Shown: piece by piece, positions 9,635 through 19,354 of the stretch
How the letters are laid out: each line of letters starts with the position of its first letter
How positions within the stretch are numbered: the stretch's first letter is position 1
From: Variovorax sp. PAMC 28711
GTDB lineage: Bacteria; Pseudomonadota; Gammaproteobacteria; Burkholderiales; Burkholderiaceae_C
DNA: 64,000 nucleotides
Reading direction: 5' to 3'
NCBI RefSeq assembly: GCF_001577265.1
Contig: NZ_CP014517.1
Coordinates: 3,942,501 to 4,006,500, forward strand
Made by a program: the position numbers and the translations under genes
Notes under the pieces: generated by a model
Databases searched by the model: none
What the model saw: the letters and a program-made list of their open reading frames with translations, nothing else
What the model was told of the DNA's origin: nothing

Positions 9635-9946
9635 AAAAACCCTCCGGCCCGTGGATTGCGTATTCGCGGCGATTATCCACCGCGGTTGCGCCCGGGCAGC
9701 ACGAAGTTTGCTGTAGGTGACGGCGCACAGATTCTGTGGATAACTTTGTGACTAAGCCATGGCGCAAGTCGCGCAAACGCCCGCCAGCCGTGGCTTCCAT
9801 CAGATCGACTGAATTTTGAGCACCCGTTTTTCCAATCTAATCAAGCACTTGCACATGAAACCGTGCGGCTCGGGCAACCTAAGCAAGGGTCTGATGACCT
9901 TTGATCGCAGTTGTGGAAGAGTTGGGCGAAACCAGCGCTCGCGGCG
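9635..9946. other. divergent intergenic region with two DnaA-box-like 9-mers
   Basis: This 312-base region separates exbB from the divergent xseA and must carry both promoters. It holds TTATCCACC at 9673-9681 and, inverted, TGTGGATAA at 9735-9743. The second equals the DnaA-box consensus and the first differs by one base. No other repeat, hairpin terminator or small gene is evident. Confidence 0.4.
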
Positions 9947-11260
9947 ATGAGCGACGCCAGCGATTTTTCGGCGCCTGCAGGCCGCATTTGGGCGGTCGGT
10001 GCGCTGTGCCACGCGGTTGCCGATGCGCTGGAGGCGCGCTTCAATCCCGTCACGGTGCGCGGCGAAATCTCAGGCTTCTCGCGCGCAAGCAGTGGCCATT
10101 GTTACTTTTCGCTCAAGGACGATTCCGGGCAGCTGCGCTGTGCGATGTTCAGGCGTGCGGCCAGCTTGCTGAACTTCGTGCCGAGGGATGGCGATCAGGT
10201 CGAAGTGCGCGGTCGACTGGCCGTCTATGAACCGCGTGGCGACCTGCAGCTTGTGGTCGAAAGCATGCGGCGCGCGGGGCAGGGCGCGCTGTTCGAACAG
10301 TTCCTGCAGCGCAAGGCGAAGCTGGAGGCCGAAGGGCTGTTCGACGCCGCGCGCAAGCGTCAGCTGCCCACGTTCCCGCGTGCCATCGGCCTGGTGACGT
10401 CGCTTGGCGCGGCAGCGCTGCACGATGTCGTGACCGCGTTGCGGCGCCGCGTGCCCCACATTCCGGTCGTTCTTGCGCCGGCGTCGGTACAGGGCGCCAA
10501 CGCGCCGGCCGAACTCGTGGGCGCGCTGCGGTCGCTCTACGTCCTGGAGCCGCGCGTCGATGTCATCCTTCTGGTGCGCGGCGGCGGCTCCATCGAAGAC
10601 CTGTGGGCGTTCAACGACGAGACGCTCGCAAGAACGATCGTGCAAAGCCCGGTTCCGGTGATCAGCGGCGTCGGCCACGAGACCGACTTCACGATCGCCG
10701 ACTTTTGCGCCGATCTGCGCGCGCCCACGCCGACCGCCGCAGCCGAACTGGTGGCCGCGACACAGGAACTCTGGCTCGGCGCGCTGGACCTCATGGAAGC
10801 GCGCCTCGACGATGCGCTCGGCACGCGGCTCGACGTGCTCGGCCAGCAACTCGATCTCGCCGCGAGCCGGCTGGGCCGGCCTTCTGGCGCGGTGGCGCGA
10901 CAGCAACTGCGGCTGGCCCACCACGCGCAGCGCCTGCACTATGCAGTGCGCTCTCGCACAGAGCGCCTTGACCAGACACAGCGAGCACGCGAGGTTGATT
11001 TTCCTCAGAAGCTCGAACGTGCCCTGGTGCAGCGGCGGGAACGTCTGGAGCGTGTGGCCGCGCGACTGCGGCTTCTCGATCCGGCGTTGGTTCTGCAGCG
11101 TGGGTATGCATGGCTCACCGATGCCAAAGGCCGTGCGGTGGTGCGCGCGACGCAGCTCACGGCGGGCGACAGCGTGGTGGCGCGCCTCGCCGATGGCAGC
11201 GCCGAACTGACCGTGACATCGGCCGGGACAACAGGAACGCGTCCGACGCCCCGCGACTGA
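9947..11260 (+). CDS. xseA: exodeoxyribonuclease VII large subunit
   Basis: XseA is the catalytic large subunit of the single-strand DNase Exo VII. The N-terminal OB-fold (VRGEISGFSRASSGHCYFSLKD) is followed by the catalytic domain with GLVTSLGAAALHD, the LVRGGGSIEDLWAFNDE motif and GVGHETDFTIADFCADLRAPTPTAAAE, then a helical tail. Start ATG 9947 gives 437 residues; the GTG 12 codons upstream is less likely. The small subunit xseB is not adjacent. The gene leads directly into sodB after a 48-base gap. Confidence 0.96.
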   Translation: MSDASDFSAPAGRIWAVGALCHAVADALEARFNPVTVRGEISGFSRASSGHCYFSLKDDSGQLRCAMFRRAASLLNFVPRDGDQVEVRGRLAVYEPRGDLQLVVESMRRAGQGALFEQFLQRKAKLEAEGLFDAARKRQLPTFPRAIGLVTSLGAAALHDVVTALRRRVPHIPVVLAPASVQGANAPAELVGALRSLYVLEPRVDVILLVRGGGSIEDLWAFNDETLARTIVQSPVPVISGVGHETDFTIADFCADLRAPTPTAAAELVAATQELWLGALDLMEARLDDALGTRLDVLGQQLDLAASRLGRPSGAVARQQLRLAHHAQRLHYAVRSRTERLDQTQRAREVDFPQKLERALVQRRERLERVAARLRLLDPALVLQRGYAWLTDAKGRAVVRATQLTAGDSVVARLADGSAELTVTSAGTTGTRPTPRD

Positions 11261-11308
11261 TTCCTTCCTAGAATGGACGACTCCCCACAACCCACGAGAG
11301 AGAAAAAC

Positions 11309-11890
11309 ATGGAACACGTTCTGCCACCCCTGCCGTACCCGATGGACGCATTGGCGCCCGAGTATTCGAAGGAAACGCTCGAGTACCACTATGGCAAGCA
11401 CCACAACGCCTACGTCGTGAACCTGAACAATCTGCAAAAAGGCACCGAGTTCGAGTCCATGACGCTCGAGGACATCATCAAGAAGTCGAGCGGCGGCATC
11501 TACAACAATTCGGCCCAGATCTGGAACCACACGTTCTTCTGGAACTGCATGAAGCCACAGGGCGGCGGCGAGCCGACCGGCGCGTTGGCCAAGGCCATCG
11601 ATGCCAAGTGGGGCAGCTTCGCAGTCTTCAAGGAAGCGTTCGTGAAGTCGGCCGTGGGCAATTTCGGTTCGGGCTGGACTTGGCTGGTCAAGAAGGCTGA
11701 CGGCTCCGTCGACATCGTGAACACCGGTGCCGCCGGCACGCCACTGACCACCGCAGACGTCGCGCTCCTGACGGTCGACGTCTGGGAACACGCGTATTAC
11801 ATCGATTACCGCAACCTGCGTCCGAAGTTCGTCGAGACCTTTCTTGCCAAGTTGGCCAACTGGGACTTCGCAGCAAAGAACTTCGGCTGA
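11309..11890 (+). CDS. sodB: superoxide dismutase (Fe type)
   Basis: SodB dismutates superoxide to oxygen and hydrogen peroxide in the cytoplasm. Metal ligands fit the Fe/Mn family: His in EYHYGKHH, His in WNHTFFW, and Asp and His in [14 protein letters not shown]. The segments YVVNLN and [16 protein letters not shown] are typical of SodB, so iron is the probable metal. The length is 193 residues. A TAGAAT resembling a -10 box lies at 11269-11274, so sodB may have its own promoter. A UUCG-type terminator follows. Confidence 0.95.
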   Translation: MEHVLPPLPYPMDALAPEYSKETLEYHYGKHHNAYVVNLNNLQKGTEFESMTLEDIIKKSSGGIYNNSAQIWNHTFFWNCMKPQGGGEPTGALAKAIDAKWGSFAVFKEAFVKSAVGNFGSGWTWLVKKADGSVDIVNTGAAGTPLTTADVALLTVDVWEHAYYIDYRNLRPKFVETFLAKLANWDFAAKNFG

Positions 11891-11913
11891 CCCCATCGCT
11901 GTGCACCAAATGG

Positions 11914-11941
11914 AAAAAGCCGACCTTCGGGTCGGCTTTTT
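11914..11941. terminator. bidirectional intrinsic terminator (TTCG loop)
   Basis: A 12-bp perfect stem (AAAAAGCCGACC / GGTCGGCTTTTT) closes on a TTCG tetraloop. The A run and T run at the two ends make it work for sodB on the plus strand and for the DUF192 gene on the minus strand. Confidence 0.93.
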
Positions 11942-11960
11942 CACGTTGGCGTTTCTGCAA

Positions 11961-12428
11961 TCAACGGGCGGTATCGAACGGGGCGCCTGAAATCTTCGTG
12001 CCCTTTCGGAAGTTCTTCTTGGCAAACCATCCCTGGTTCATTTCGAGCACGTAGCGCACCGGCTCATCGGAACAGTGGGGCTCTTCGGTCTGCGGCTTCA
12101 TGTCGGCGAGATTGACGATGCGGCCATCGTCCGCCACGAAAGCGGCGGTCAGCGGCAGGATCGTGTTCTTCATCCAGAAGCACTGCTTTTCGGGCTGCTC
12201 GAAAATGAACAACATGCCTTCGGCTTGCGGCATCTCCTTGCGGAACATGAGCCCGATTTGTCGCTGCTGCGGCGTGACGGCGAGTTGGGTGTCGATGCGG
12301 TACATGCCGATCGACAACGACGTGCGCTGCAGGTCCATTTGGGCTTGTTGGGCCACGGCGGGCATCGCGAAGCAAGCCGAAAGGGCCGAGACGGCGACGA
12401 AGGCGAAGAGGCGCTGGGACTTGAACAT
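11961..12428 (-). CDS. exported DUF192 family protein
   Basis: This 155-residue protein has a signal peptide (MFKSQRLFAFVAVSALSACFAMPAVA) and a mature DUF192 domain with QIGLMFRKEMPQAEGMLFIF, CFWMKNTILPLTAAFV and ADMKPQTEEPHCSDEPVRYVLE. The motif order, including W-M-K-N-T and the Gly-Met-Leu-F core, is characteristic. The function of the family is unknown. ATG 12428 is chosen because it begins the signal peptide. It is convergent with sodB across a shared terminator. Confidence 0.88.
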   Translation of the reverse strand: MFKSQRLFAFVAVSALSACFAMPAVAQQAQMDLQRTSLSIGMYRIDTQLAVTPQQRQIGLMFRKEMPQAEGMLFIFEQPEKQCFWMKNTILPLTAAFVADDGRIVNLADMKPQTEEPHCSDEPVRYVLEMNQGWFAKKNFRKGTKISGAPFDTAR

Positions 12429-12469
12429 AGGGTCGGACTTTAGGCGGTGCTGCGCGAATTTTCGGCGCA

Positions 12470-12495
12470 AATAAAAATGCCCGCAAAAGCGGGCA
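12470..12495 (-). terminator. intrinsic terminator of the His-rich small gene
   Basis: A 7-bp stem TGCCCGC / GCGGGCA with an AAAA loop is followed on the minus-strand exit by a T-rich tract (complement of AATAAAAA). It lies 20 bases after the stop of the small gene at 12516-12707 and just upstream of the DUF192 gene. Confidence 0.85.
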
Positions 12496-12515
12496 GGGTC
12501 AGCGCGCCTTCAGGC

Positions 12516-12707
12516 TTACATGCGATGAGCGACCTTGCGATGGCGCGCGTGGCGCACCGCCTTGTGATGCTTCTTGACCGCGTGGTGCTTGGCATGCGCA
12601 ACGGTGTGAGCCGATGCCGATGGCACCATCACGGTCGAAGCGGGCGCCTGGGCGTAAGCACCTGCCGCGAAGAGGCCGGCAACGAGAGCAGCGAACAGTT
12701 TGTTCAT
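12516..12707 (-). CDS. tiny exported His/Lys/Arg-rich protein
   Basis: This 63-residue protein has a signal peptide ending AGAYAQ (residues 1-20) followed by a mature part of about 43 residues. The mature part is very rich in His, Lys, Arg, Ala and Val, with repeated HH/KK/HR pairs. It resembles acid-shock (Asr-like) or histone-like periplasmic peptides in composition, but no family can be assigned. AAGGGA precedes the ATG. It is flanked by its own terminator downstream and by another terminator upstream, so it is a single-gene unit. Its signal peptide is 16/20 identical to that of the next small gene, showing common origin. Confidence 0.7.
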   Translation of the reverse strand: MNKLFAALVAGLFAAGAYAQAPASTVMVPSASAHTVAHAKHHAVKKHHKAVRHARHRKVAHRM

Positions 12708-12811
12708 GAGAATCCCTTGTGTTTGTTGATATGGAACCTCCCCCCGATGGAAAGGTCAGCTTTCAACGGCGGGCGGCTGCGGTGGTTGACAGCGTTAGCA
12801 GTACAGCGGCG

Positions 12812-12841
12812 AAAAAAAAGCGCCCGAGGGGCGCTTTTTTT
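12812..12841. terminator. bidirectional intrinsic terminator
   Basis: Perfect stem AGCGCCC / GGGCGCT with a 3-base loop is extended by an eight-A run on one side and a seven-T run on the other. It lies just downstream of the small gene at 12860-13177 on the minus strand. Confidence 0.9.
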
Positions 12842-12859
12842 GAAGAAGGCGAACCGAGA

Positions 12860-13177
12860 TTACTTCGGGGTGCCGCCTTGCATGCTCTTGCGCTTCACGC
12901 TGCCGTCCTTGTTGCGGCGACGTGCATCGCGCGTCGCTTCGCGCTTTTCAGCAGCCACAGCGGCCTTGCCGGTAGTGACACCACCACTGCCTTCAGGGGT
13001 CTTGGCCATGTCGCCACCCATAGGCTGGACCTGGCCGGCGGGACGTGCGTTGACCTTGGCTTCAGCTGCTGCAGCAGGCTTGCCCTGTGCGGTCGGGTCC
13101 AGTTCGCTCGGCTTCGTTTGGGCATAGGCACCAGCTGCGAACAGACCGGCGATCAAGACTGCGAGAACTTTGTTCAT
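12860..13177 (-). CDS. small exported Lys/Arg-rich protein
   Basis: This 105-residue protein has a signal peptide ending AGAYAQ (residues 1-20), almost the same as in the neighbouring 63-residue gene. The mature part is low in complexity: an Ala/Pro/Gly region (TAQGKPAAAAEAKVNARPAG) and then a highly basic tail (KREATRDARRRNKDGSVKRK). No fold or family is recognised. Similar proteins are sometimes labelled TolA-like only because of Ala/Lys composition. AGAGGA precedes the ATG. It has its own terminator downstream. A role in envelope stress or nucleic-acid/polyanion binding is speculation. Confidence 0.7.
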   Translation of the reverse strand: MNKVLAVLIAGLFAAGAYAQTKPSELDPTAQGKPAAAAEAKVNARPAGQVQPMGGDMAKTPEGSGGVTTGKAAVAAEKREATRDARRRNKDGSVKRKSMQGGTPK

Positions 13178-13373
13178 TTGAATATTCCTCTGTGGATGGA
13201 TAAAAACGCCTCCCGGCCAGCAGAAGGTCTGCCAACAACGAAGGCACGGCGTCTGCGGTTGACAGATCCATCACCTTCTACGGTTGCATCTAAAATTCTA
13301 AGGCTATTCAGCCGGCCGAAAACGGACTGTCTCCTTGCCACAACTCCCTCCTTTTCGGAACCCCCCGCCTCCC

Positions 13374-14633
13374 ATGTCCAGCTACCAGCACATCAAAGTC
13401 CCGACCGATGGCCAGAAGATCACGGTCCATCCCGACAACGCGTTGAATGTGCCCGACCAGCCGATCATTCCATTCATCGAAGGCGACGGTACCGGGCGCG
13501 ACATCACCCCGGTGATGCTCAAAGTCGTGGATGCCGCGGTCCTCAAGGCCTACGGCGGCCAGAAGAAAATTCACTGGATGGAAGTCTTTGCCGGCGAAAA
13601 AGCGACCAGGGTGTATGGCCCGGACGTCTGGCTCCCCGACGAAACGCTGCGCGCCGTTCGCGATTGCGTCATCTCGATCAAGGGGCCGCTGACCACGCCG
13701 GTCGGCGGCGGCATGCGTTCGCTCAACGTGGCGTTGCGGCAGGCGCTCGATCTGTATGTGTGCTTGCGGCCGATTCGCTACTTTCAGGGTGTCCCGAGTC
13801 CGGTGAAGGCGCCGGAAAAGACCAACATGGTGATCTTCCGCGAGAACTCCGAAGACATTTACGCCGGGATCGAGTTCGAAGCCGAAGGCGACCAGGCCAA
13901 AAAGCTCATCAAATTCCTGCAGGAAGAAATGGGCGTGAAAAACATCCGTTTTCCGGACACTTCGGGCATCGGCATCAAACCGGTGTCGCGCGAAGGCACC
14001 GAGCGGCTGGTGCGCAAGGCGATCCAGTACGCCATCGACCACGACAAGCCGAGCGTCACGATCGTCCACAAGGGCAACATCATGAAGTTCACCGAAGGCA
14101 GTTTCAGGGACTGGGCCTACGGCTTGGCGGCAAAGGAATTTGGTGGCCAGCTGATCGATGGCGGTCCGTGGATGAGCGTCAGGAACCCGCGGACGGGGAA
14201 AGACATCACTGTGAAAGACAGCATCGCCGATGCCTTCCTCCAGCAGATCCTGCTGCGTCCGGTGGAATACAGCGTCATCGCCACACTCAACCTGAACGGC
14301 GACTACGTGTCCGACGCGCTGGCCGCGCAGGTCGGCGGCATCGGCATCGCGCCGGGCGGCAACCTGAGCGACACCGTCGCGATGTTCGAAGCCACTCACG
14401 GCACGGCGCCCAAGTACGCGGACAAGGACTACGTCAATCCGGGTTCGGAAATCCTGTCGGCCGAGATGATGCTGCGACACATCGGCTGGACGGACGCCGC
14501 CGACCTCATCATCAGCGCCATGGAACAGGCGATCGCCAGCAAGAAAGTCACTTATGACTTCGCCCGGCTGATGGAAGGTGCGACGCAGGTGAGCTGCTCC
14601 GGCTTCGGCGCGGTCCTGATCGAACACATGTGA
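13374..14633 (+). CDS. icd: isocitrate dehydrogenase, NADP-dependent
   Basis: This TCA-cycle enzyme converts isocitrate to 2-oxoglutarate with NADP. It has 419 residues with the E. coli-type layout: [14 protein letters not shown], the phosphorylation/substrate loop [23 protein letters not shown], the catalytic Lys/Tyr segments and the C-terminal [11 protein letters not shown] and [14 protein letters not shown]-binding region. ATG 13374 starts the conserved N-terminus. It is monocistronic between the small exported genes and clpS. Confidence 0.96.
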   Translation: MSSYQHIKVPTDGQKITVHPDNALNVPDQPIIPFIEGDGTGRDITPVMLKVVDAAVLKAYGGQKKIHWMEVFAGEKATRVYGPDVWLPDETLRAVRDCVISIKGPLTTPVGGGMRSLNVALRQALDLYVCLRPIRYFQGVPSPVKAPEKTNMVIFRENSEDIYAGIEFEAEGDQAKKLIKFLQEEMGVKNIRFPDTSGIGIKPVSREGTERLVRKAIQYAIDHDKPSVTIVHKGNIMKFTEGSFRDWAYGLAAKEFGGQLIDGGPWMSVRNPRTGKDITVKDSIADAFLQQILLRPVEYSVIATLNLNGDYVSDALAAQVGGIGIAPGGNLSDTVAMFEATHGTAPKYADKDYVNPGSEILSAEMMLRHIGWTDAADLIISAMEQAIASKKVTYDFARLMEGATQVSCSGFGAVLIEHM

Positions 14634-14710
14634 CCTTGATTTATAGAGAGGCCGCCACCAATTCCTCTCACGTCGGCACGACGCTTGCACGCTCTATAGA
14701 ATCATTTTCC

Positions 14711-15070
14711 ATGGCAACCAGAATTCCCACGACGCCCAAAACACCACCGGCACAAAAGCCGGGGCGGGACGACGGCGACTCGGTCGTTCTCGAGCGGCGA
14801 CCGCTCAAAACCGCGCCACCGCAGATGTACCAGGTCGTGATGTTGAACGACGACTTCACGCCGATGGAATTCGTCATCGTCGTGATCCAGGAGTTCTTCA
14901 GCAAGGACCGGGAAACCGCGACACAGATCATGCTCAAGATTCACCTCGACGGGCGCGGCATCTGTGGGGTCTATTCCCGCGACATGGCGGCCACCAAGGT
15001 CAATCAGGTTATGGAGGCGGCGCATCAGGCCGGGCATCCATTGCAGTGCGTGAGCGAGCCCATCGAATGA
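14711..15070 (+). CDS. clpS: ATP-dependent Clp protease adaptor ClpS
   Basis: ClpS delivers N-end-rule substrates to ClpAP. This 119-residue protein has a disordered charged N-terminal tail and then the core [21 protein letters not shown], which contains the N-degron pocket Asn-Asp-Asp, followed by the helical [25 protein letters not shown] 14711 is used; the longer frame starts in the icd trailer. It is directly upstream of clpA, the conserved pairing. Confidence 0.96.
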   Translation: MATRIPTTPKTPPAQKPGRDDGDSVVLERRPLKTAPPQMYQVVMLNDDFTPMEFVIVVIQEFFSKDRETATQIMLKIHLDGRGICGVYSRDMAATKVNQVMEAAHQAGHPLQCVSEPIE

Positions 15071-15137
15071 ACCTGTTGATTTCGGTCCGCTCCAACCCAT
15101 CTGAGAACTTATTTACAGCAAGGCAAAAGGAAAAGAC

Positions 15138-17459
15138 ATGATTGCCCAGGAACTGGAAGTCAGCTTGCACATGGCCTTCGTCGAGGCCAGGCAGCAGCGC
15201 CACGAGTTCATCACGGTGGAGCACCTGTTGCTCGCTCTGCTGGACAACCCGAGCGCCGCAGAGGTTCTGCGCGCCTGCTCGGCGAATGTCGACGACCTTC
15301 GGGCGTCGCTCACCAACTTCATCAAGGACAACACGCCGCAGGTAGCGGGGTCCGACGATGTGGACACCCAGCCCACGCTGGGTTTCCAGCGCGTGATTCA
15401 GCGCGCCATCATGCATGTGCAGTCCACCGGCAATGGCAAGAAGGAAGTAACCGGCGCCAACGTGCTTGTCGCCATCTTCGGTGAGAAGGATTCGCATGCT
15501 GTCTACTATTTGCACCAGCAGGGTGTGACCCGCCTCGACGTGGTGAATTTCATCGCGCACGGCATCAAGAAGAGCGATCCGCCCGAAGCGGCCAAGGGGG
15601 GCAACGACGCCTCGTCCAACGAGGGCGAGGAAGGCGGCGGCGAAAAGAACGAGAAGGCCTCTCCGCTCGAGCAGTTCACGCAAAACCTCAATCAGATGGC
15701 CAAGGACGGCAAGATCGATCCGCTGATCGGGCGCGAGTACGAGGTTGAGCGCGTGATCCAGATCCTGTGCCGCCGGCGCAAAAACAATCCGCTGCTGGTG
15801 GGCGAAGCCGGCGTCGGCAAGACCGCCATCGCCGAGGGCCTGGCCTGGCGCATCACGCAGGGCGACGTGCCGGAGATCCTCGCCGAAGCGCAGGTCTACT
15901 CGCTCGACATGGGCGCGTTGCTCGCGGGCACCAAGTACCGTGGGGATTTCGAGCAGCGCCTCAAGGGCGTGCTCAAGTCGCTCAAGGACAAGCCGAACGC
16001 GGTGCTCTTCATCGACGAGATCCACACCCTCATCGGTGCGGGTGCGGCGTCGGGCGGCACGCTGGACGCATCGAACCTGCTGAAGCCGGCGCTCTCCAGC
16101 GGCCAGCTCAAGTGCATCGGTGCCACCACGTTCACCGAATACCGGGGCATCTTCGAGAAGGATGCGGCGCTGTCACGTCGCTTCCAGAAGGTCGATGTGG
16201 TCGAGCCGACCGTGCAGGAAACGGTCGACATCCTCAAGGGGCTGAAGTCGCGCTTCGAAGAGCACCATGGCGTGAAGTACGCGGTGGCCGCATTGCAGGC
16301 TGCCGCCGAGCTGAGCGCCAAGTACATCAACGACCGTCACTTGCCCGACAAGGCGATCGACGTGATCGACGAAGCCGGCGCTGCCCAGCGCATCCTGCCG
16401 CCGAGCAAGCGCAAGAAGACGATCACCAAGACCGAAGTCGAGGACATCGTCGCGAAGATCGCGCGCATTCCCCCGGCCAACGTCAGCAACGACGACCGCG
16501 GCAAGCTGCAGACCATCGAGCGCGACCTGAAGAGCGTCGTGTTCGGCCAGGACAAGGCCCTCGAAGTGCTGGCCTCCGCGGTCAAGATGGCGCGCTCGGG
16601 CCTGGGTCGTGCCGACAAGCCGATCGGCTCGTTCCTGTTCAGCGGCCCGACCGGCGTCGGCAAGACCGAAGCGGCGAAGCAACTGGCCTACATCATGGGC
16701 ATCGAGCTGATCCGCTTCGACATGTCGGAGTACATGGAGCGTCATGCGGTGAGCCGCCTGATCGGCGCGCCTCCGGGCTACGTCGGTTTCGACCAGGGTG
16801 GCCTGCTGACCGAAGCCGTCACGAAGAAGCCTCATGCGGTGTTGCTGCTCGACGAAATCGAGAAGGCGCATCCGGACATCTTCAACGTGCTGCTGCAGGT
16901 GATGGACCACGGCACCCTGACCGACAACAACGGACGCAAGGCCGACTTCCGCAACGTCATCCTCGTGATGACGACCAATGCGGGCGCCGAGACCATGAAC
17001 AAGGCGACCATCGGTTTCACCAACCCGCGCCAGGCGGGCGACGAGATGGCCGACATCAAGCGCCTGTTCACGCCGGAATTCCGTAACCGCCTGGACGCGA
17101 CGGTGAGCTTCAAGGCGCTCGACGAAGTGGTCATCCTGCGCGTGGTCGACAAGTTCCTGCTGCAGCTCGAACAGCAATTGACCGAGAAGAAGGTCGACGT
17201 CACGTTCAGCGACGCGCTGCGCAAGCACCTGGCCAAGACGGGCTTCGATCCGTTGATGGGCGCGCGGCCGATGCAGCGCCTGATCCAGGACACGATCCGT
17301 CGTGCACTGGCCGACGAGTTGCTCTTCGGACGCCTGATCGACGGGGGCCGCCTGTCGGTCGACGTCGACGACAAGGGCGAGGTGCAGCTGGACATCCAGC
17401 CACTGCCCAAGAAAGAAGGGCGCTCCAAGCCCGAAGCCGAGGAAGCGGCGGCAGGTTGA
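15138..17459 (+). CDS. clpA: ATP-dependent Clp protease ATP-binding subunit ClpA
   Basis: ClpA is the AAA+ unfoldase that feeds ClpP. It has 773 residues with an N-terminal double-Clp repeat (residues 1-140), an acidic/Gly-rich linker, the first AAA+ module (Walker [13 protein letters not shown], Walker [10 protein letters not shown]) and the second module (Walker [13 protein letters not shown], Walker [12 protein letters not shown]). The ClpP-contact IGF-like loop is seen as TIGFTNP. AAAGGAAAAGAC precedes the ATG. It is coupled to clpS and followed by a terminator. Confidence 0.97.
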   Translation: MIAQELEVSLHMAFVEARQQRHEFITVEHLLLALLDNPSAAEVLRACSANVDDLRASLTNFIKDNTPQVAGSDDVDTQPTLGFQRVIQRAIMHVQSTGNGKKEVTGANVLVAIFGEKDSHAVYYLHQQGVTRLDVVNFIAHGIKKSDPPEAAKGGNDASSNEGEEGGGEKNEKASPLEQFTQNLNQMAKDGKIDPLIGREYEVERVIQILCRRRKNNPLLVGEAGVGKTAIAEGLAWRITQGDVPEILAEAQVYSLDMGALLAGTKYRGDFEQRLKGVLKSLKDKPNAVLFIDEIHTLIGAGAASGGTLDASNLLKPALSSGQLKCIGATTFTEYRGIFEKDAALSRRFQKVDVVEPTVQETVDILKGLKSRFEEHHGVKYAVAALQAAAELSAKYINDRHLPDKAIDVIDEAGAAQRILPPSKRKKTITKTEVEDIVAKIARIPPANVSNDDRGKLQTIERDLKSVVFGQDKALEVLASAVKMARSGLGRADKPIGSFLFSGPTGVGKTEAAKQLAYIMGIELIRFDMSEYMERHAVSRLIGAPPGYVGFDQGGLLTEAVTKKPHAVLLLDEIEKAHPDIFNVLLQVMDHGTLTDNNGRKADFRNVILVMTTNAGAETMNKATIGFTNPRQAGDEMADIKRLFTPEFRNRLDATVSFKALDEVVILRVVDKFLLQLEQQLTEKKVDVTFSDALRKHLAKTGFDPLMGARPMQRLIQDTIRRALADELLFGRLIDGGRLSVDVDDKGEVQLDIQPLPKKEGRSKPEAEEAAAG

Positions 17460-17463
17460 GGTT

Positions 17464-17514
17464 CGAACGAATTTCGTTCGTTGAAGGTCGGTGGCTGCGG
17501 CGACCGGCCTTTTT
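17464..17514 (+). terminator. tandem hairpins with T run after clpA
   Basis: First a 7-bp stem CGAACGA / TCGTTCG with a 3-base loop (17464-17480), then an 8-bp stem (AGGTCGGT / ACCGGCCT, one G-T pair) at 17485-17510 followed by TTTT. It reads as the clpA terminator. The second hairpin overlaps the first codons of the next ORF. Confidence 0.75.
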
Positions 17515-17871
17515 GCTTTCTTGCGTCGCCACGGGGGCGCGTTGATCTCCTCGCTGGCACTGGTGCCGATGTTGCTGGGCATCTTCTCGGTGGCTGCTTT
17601 GCTGGGCCGTTCCCGAAGCGCGGTGATGGTCGGGTGCTTCGGGTTTGGTGCCGGTGTCTGGCTGCTCCATGGCGCTGTGGCACCGGCGCACCGGAGCATG
17701 GTGTTGCCTGGGCTGTTGCTCTGGCCTTTCGTGACGCCCGCATGCGCTGCGCTGCTATGGTGGGGTCGGGCGTCACCCCAGCCACCCCGGTGGTTTGGCG
17801 CCGCCTTTGCCATCGTGGCCGTGGCGCTTGCGATGGCCGGCGCATTGGTTGTTCACCTGGTCGGCGCATAG
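17491..17871 (+). CDS. small integral membrane protein of unknown function
   Basis: The predicted 126-residue product has four hydrophobic segments (about residues 16-39, 45-62, 70-88 and 100-124), consistent with a four-helix membrane protein. No family is recognised. The only start that keeps the first helix whole and has an AAGG upstream is GTG 17491, but this codon lies inside the clpA terminator hairpin; TTG 17542 is an alternative. Local base composition is slightly lower in GC than in its neighbours. It could be a real gene with read-through expression or a degrading ORF. Confidence 0.42.
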   Translation: MAAATGLFAFLRRHGGALISSLALVPMLLGIFSVAALLGRSRSAVMVGCFGFGAGVWLLHGAVAPAHRSMVLPGLLLWPFVTPACAALLWWGRASPQPPRWFGAAFAIVAVALAMAGALVVHLVGA

Positions 17872-17905
17872 ATCACGTTGTCGGCCTCTTCACTGACCGC
17901 GCACC

Positions 17906-19351
17906 TTGATCCTCCCCGAACTCAGCCACGAATGGAAAACCGGCCTCTCCCTGGCATGGAGCGGCTACATCGCGGTGCTGTCGGTCTGGATCGTGATGCA
18001 GAAGCGCGCACCGGTGTCGACGATGAGCTGGATCCTGTCGCTCGCGCTGCTGCCGTTCGCCGGCTTCGTCGTCTACTACTTTCTCGGTCCGCAGCGCCTG
18101 CAGAAGCAGCGTTTGAAGCGGCTGCGCAGTCGGGCCGGCGCCAACGCATCGGCCGACATCGCATTGCTGCGGGAAGCCGGCACGGCAGCACCGCCGGCGC
18201 TGCGCCAGATGGCGAGCCTGGCCACAGCAGCCTGCGGGCTGCCGGTGTCGAGTGCGACCGACGTGGAACTGCTCTCCGGCGGCGCGCGCACCTTCGATGC
18301 GATCTTCGAGGCGATTCGCGCCGCGCGTGATCACGTCCACCTCGAGTACTACATCTTCGAGCCCGACCGGATCGGTACCGCGCTGCGCGACCTGCTCGTG
18401 CAAAAAGCCGGCGAGGGCGTCACGGTGCGCCTGCTGCTCGACGCGCTCGGCTCCAAGCGCATCGGGCGCAAGTTCATGGCCCCGATGCTCGCGGCCGGCG
18501 TCAAGGTGGCGCTGTTCCACGACACGCGCATCGGCCGGCGCCTGCGGCCCGTGACCAACTACCGCACTCACCGAAAGATCGTGGTGTGCGACGGCCATAC
18601 CGGCTTCACCGGCGGCGTCAACATCACCGACGAGGAAGACAAGCGCACGCGCGCAGACGCGTACCACGACGTGCACCTGCGCATCGAGGGCAGCGCCGTG
18701 CGCTGGCTGCAAACGACCTTCCTCGAAGACTGGACCTATGCGAGCGGCGAGAACCCGCGCGACATGGACGGCACCTTGCCGAACCTGCTGCCCCGCGTCG
18801 CGGCCGGCGACATCCCGGTGCAGATCGTCACCAGCGGACCCGACAGCCCGCTCGAGGCGATCCACCGCGTGCACGTCTCGGCGATCAATTCGGCCAATCA
18901 CCGCGCCTGGCTCACCACGCCGTACTTCGTGCCAGGCGAGCCCGCCCTGATGGCGCTCACCAGCGCCGCACTTCGCGGCGTCGATGTGCGTCTGCTGGTG
19001 CCGCGCCGCAGCGACAGCCTGATCGTGAGCGCCGCCGCACGTTCGTACTACGACGAGCTGATCGCCGCGGGCGTGAAGGTATGGGAGTTCAAGGCGCGCA
19101 TGCTGCATTCGAAGACGCTGGTGGTCGACGACAACTGCGCGATGATCGGCACCGCCAACTTCGACAACCGCAGTTTCCGCCTCAATTTCGAGGTGATGGC
19201 GGTGGTTTACGGCCCCGAGCTCGCCAAGCCGCTGGCGGCCCAGTTCGAGACCGATCTGCACAGCGCCGCCGCGGTGCGCCGCCATCGACCCCAACCTTTC
19301 TGGCGCCGACTGTTCGACGCGATCGCGCGACTCTTTTCCCCCTTGCTCTGA
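17906..19351 (+). CDS. cls: cardiolipin synthase (phospholipase D family)
   Basis: This 481-residue inner-membrane enzyme joins two phosphatidylglycerols to make cardiolipin. Two N-terminal membrane helices (about residues 11-30 and 38-56) are followed by two PLD active-site motifs: HRKIVVCDGHTGFTGG in the first half and HSKTLVVDDNCAMIGTAN in the second. The start at 17906 is a TTG placed just before the first helix. The sbcB gene follows after 3 bases. Confidence 0.93.
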   Translation: MILPELSHEWKTGLSLAWSGYIAVLSVWIVMQKRAPVSTMSWILSLALLPFAGFVVYYFLGPQRLQKQRLKRLRSRAGANASADIALLREAGTAAPPALRQMASLATAACGLPVSSATDVELLSGGARTFDAIFEAIRAARDHVHLEYYIFEPDRIGTALRDLLVQKAGEGVTVRLLLDALGSKRIGRKFMAPMLAAGVKVALFHDTRIGRRLRPVTNYRTHRKIVVCDGHTGFTGGVNITDEEDKRTRADAYHDVHLRIEGSAVRWLQTTFLEDWTYASGENPRDMDGTLPNLLPRVAAGDIPVQIVTSGPDSPLEAIHRVHVSAINSANHRAWLTTPYFVPGEPALMALTSAALRGVDVRLLVPRRSDSLIVSAAARSYYDELIAAGVKVWEFKARMLHSKTLVVDDNCAMIGTANFDNRSFRLNFEVMAVVYGPELAKPLAAQFETDLHSAAAVRRHRPQPFWRRLFDAIARLFSPLL

Positions 19352-19354
19352 CCC

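Noticed and set aside
9635..9946. Replication origin suggested by DnaA-box 9-mers
   Set aside because: Only two sites are present, with no AT-rich unwinding element and no dnaA, dnaN or gyrB nearby.
10070..12025. A 651-residue open frame on the minus strand across xseA and sodB
   Set aside because: It is the antisense shadow of two well-supported genes in high-GC DNA, with Arg/His-rich low-complexity translation and no recognisable motif.
16173..17813. A 546-residue open frame antisense to clpA
   Set aside because: It is an Arg/Val/Asp-rich mirror of the clpA codon pattern with no domain motif, so GC-rich shadow coding explains it.
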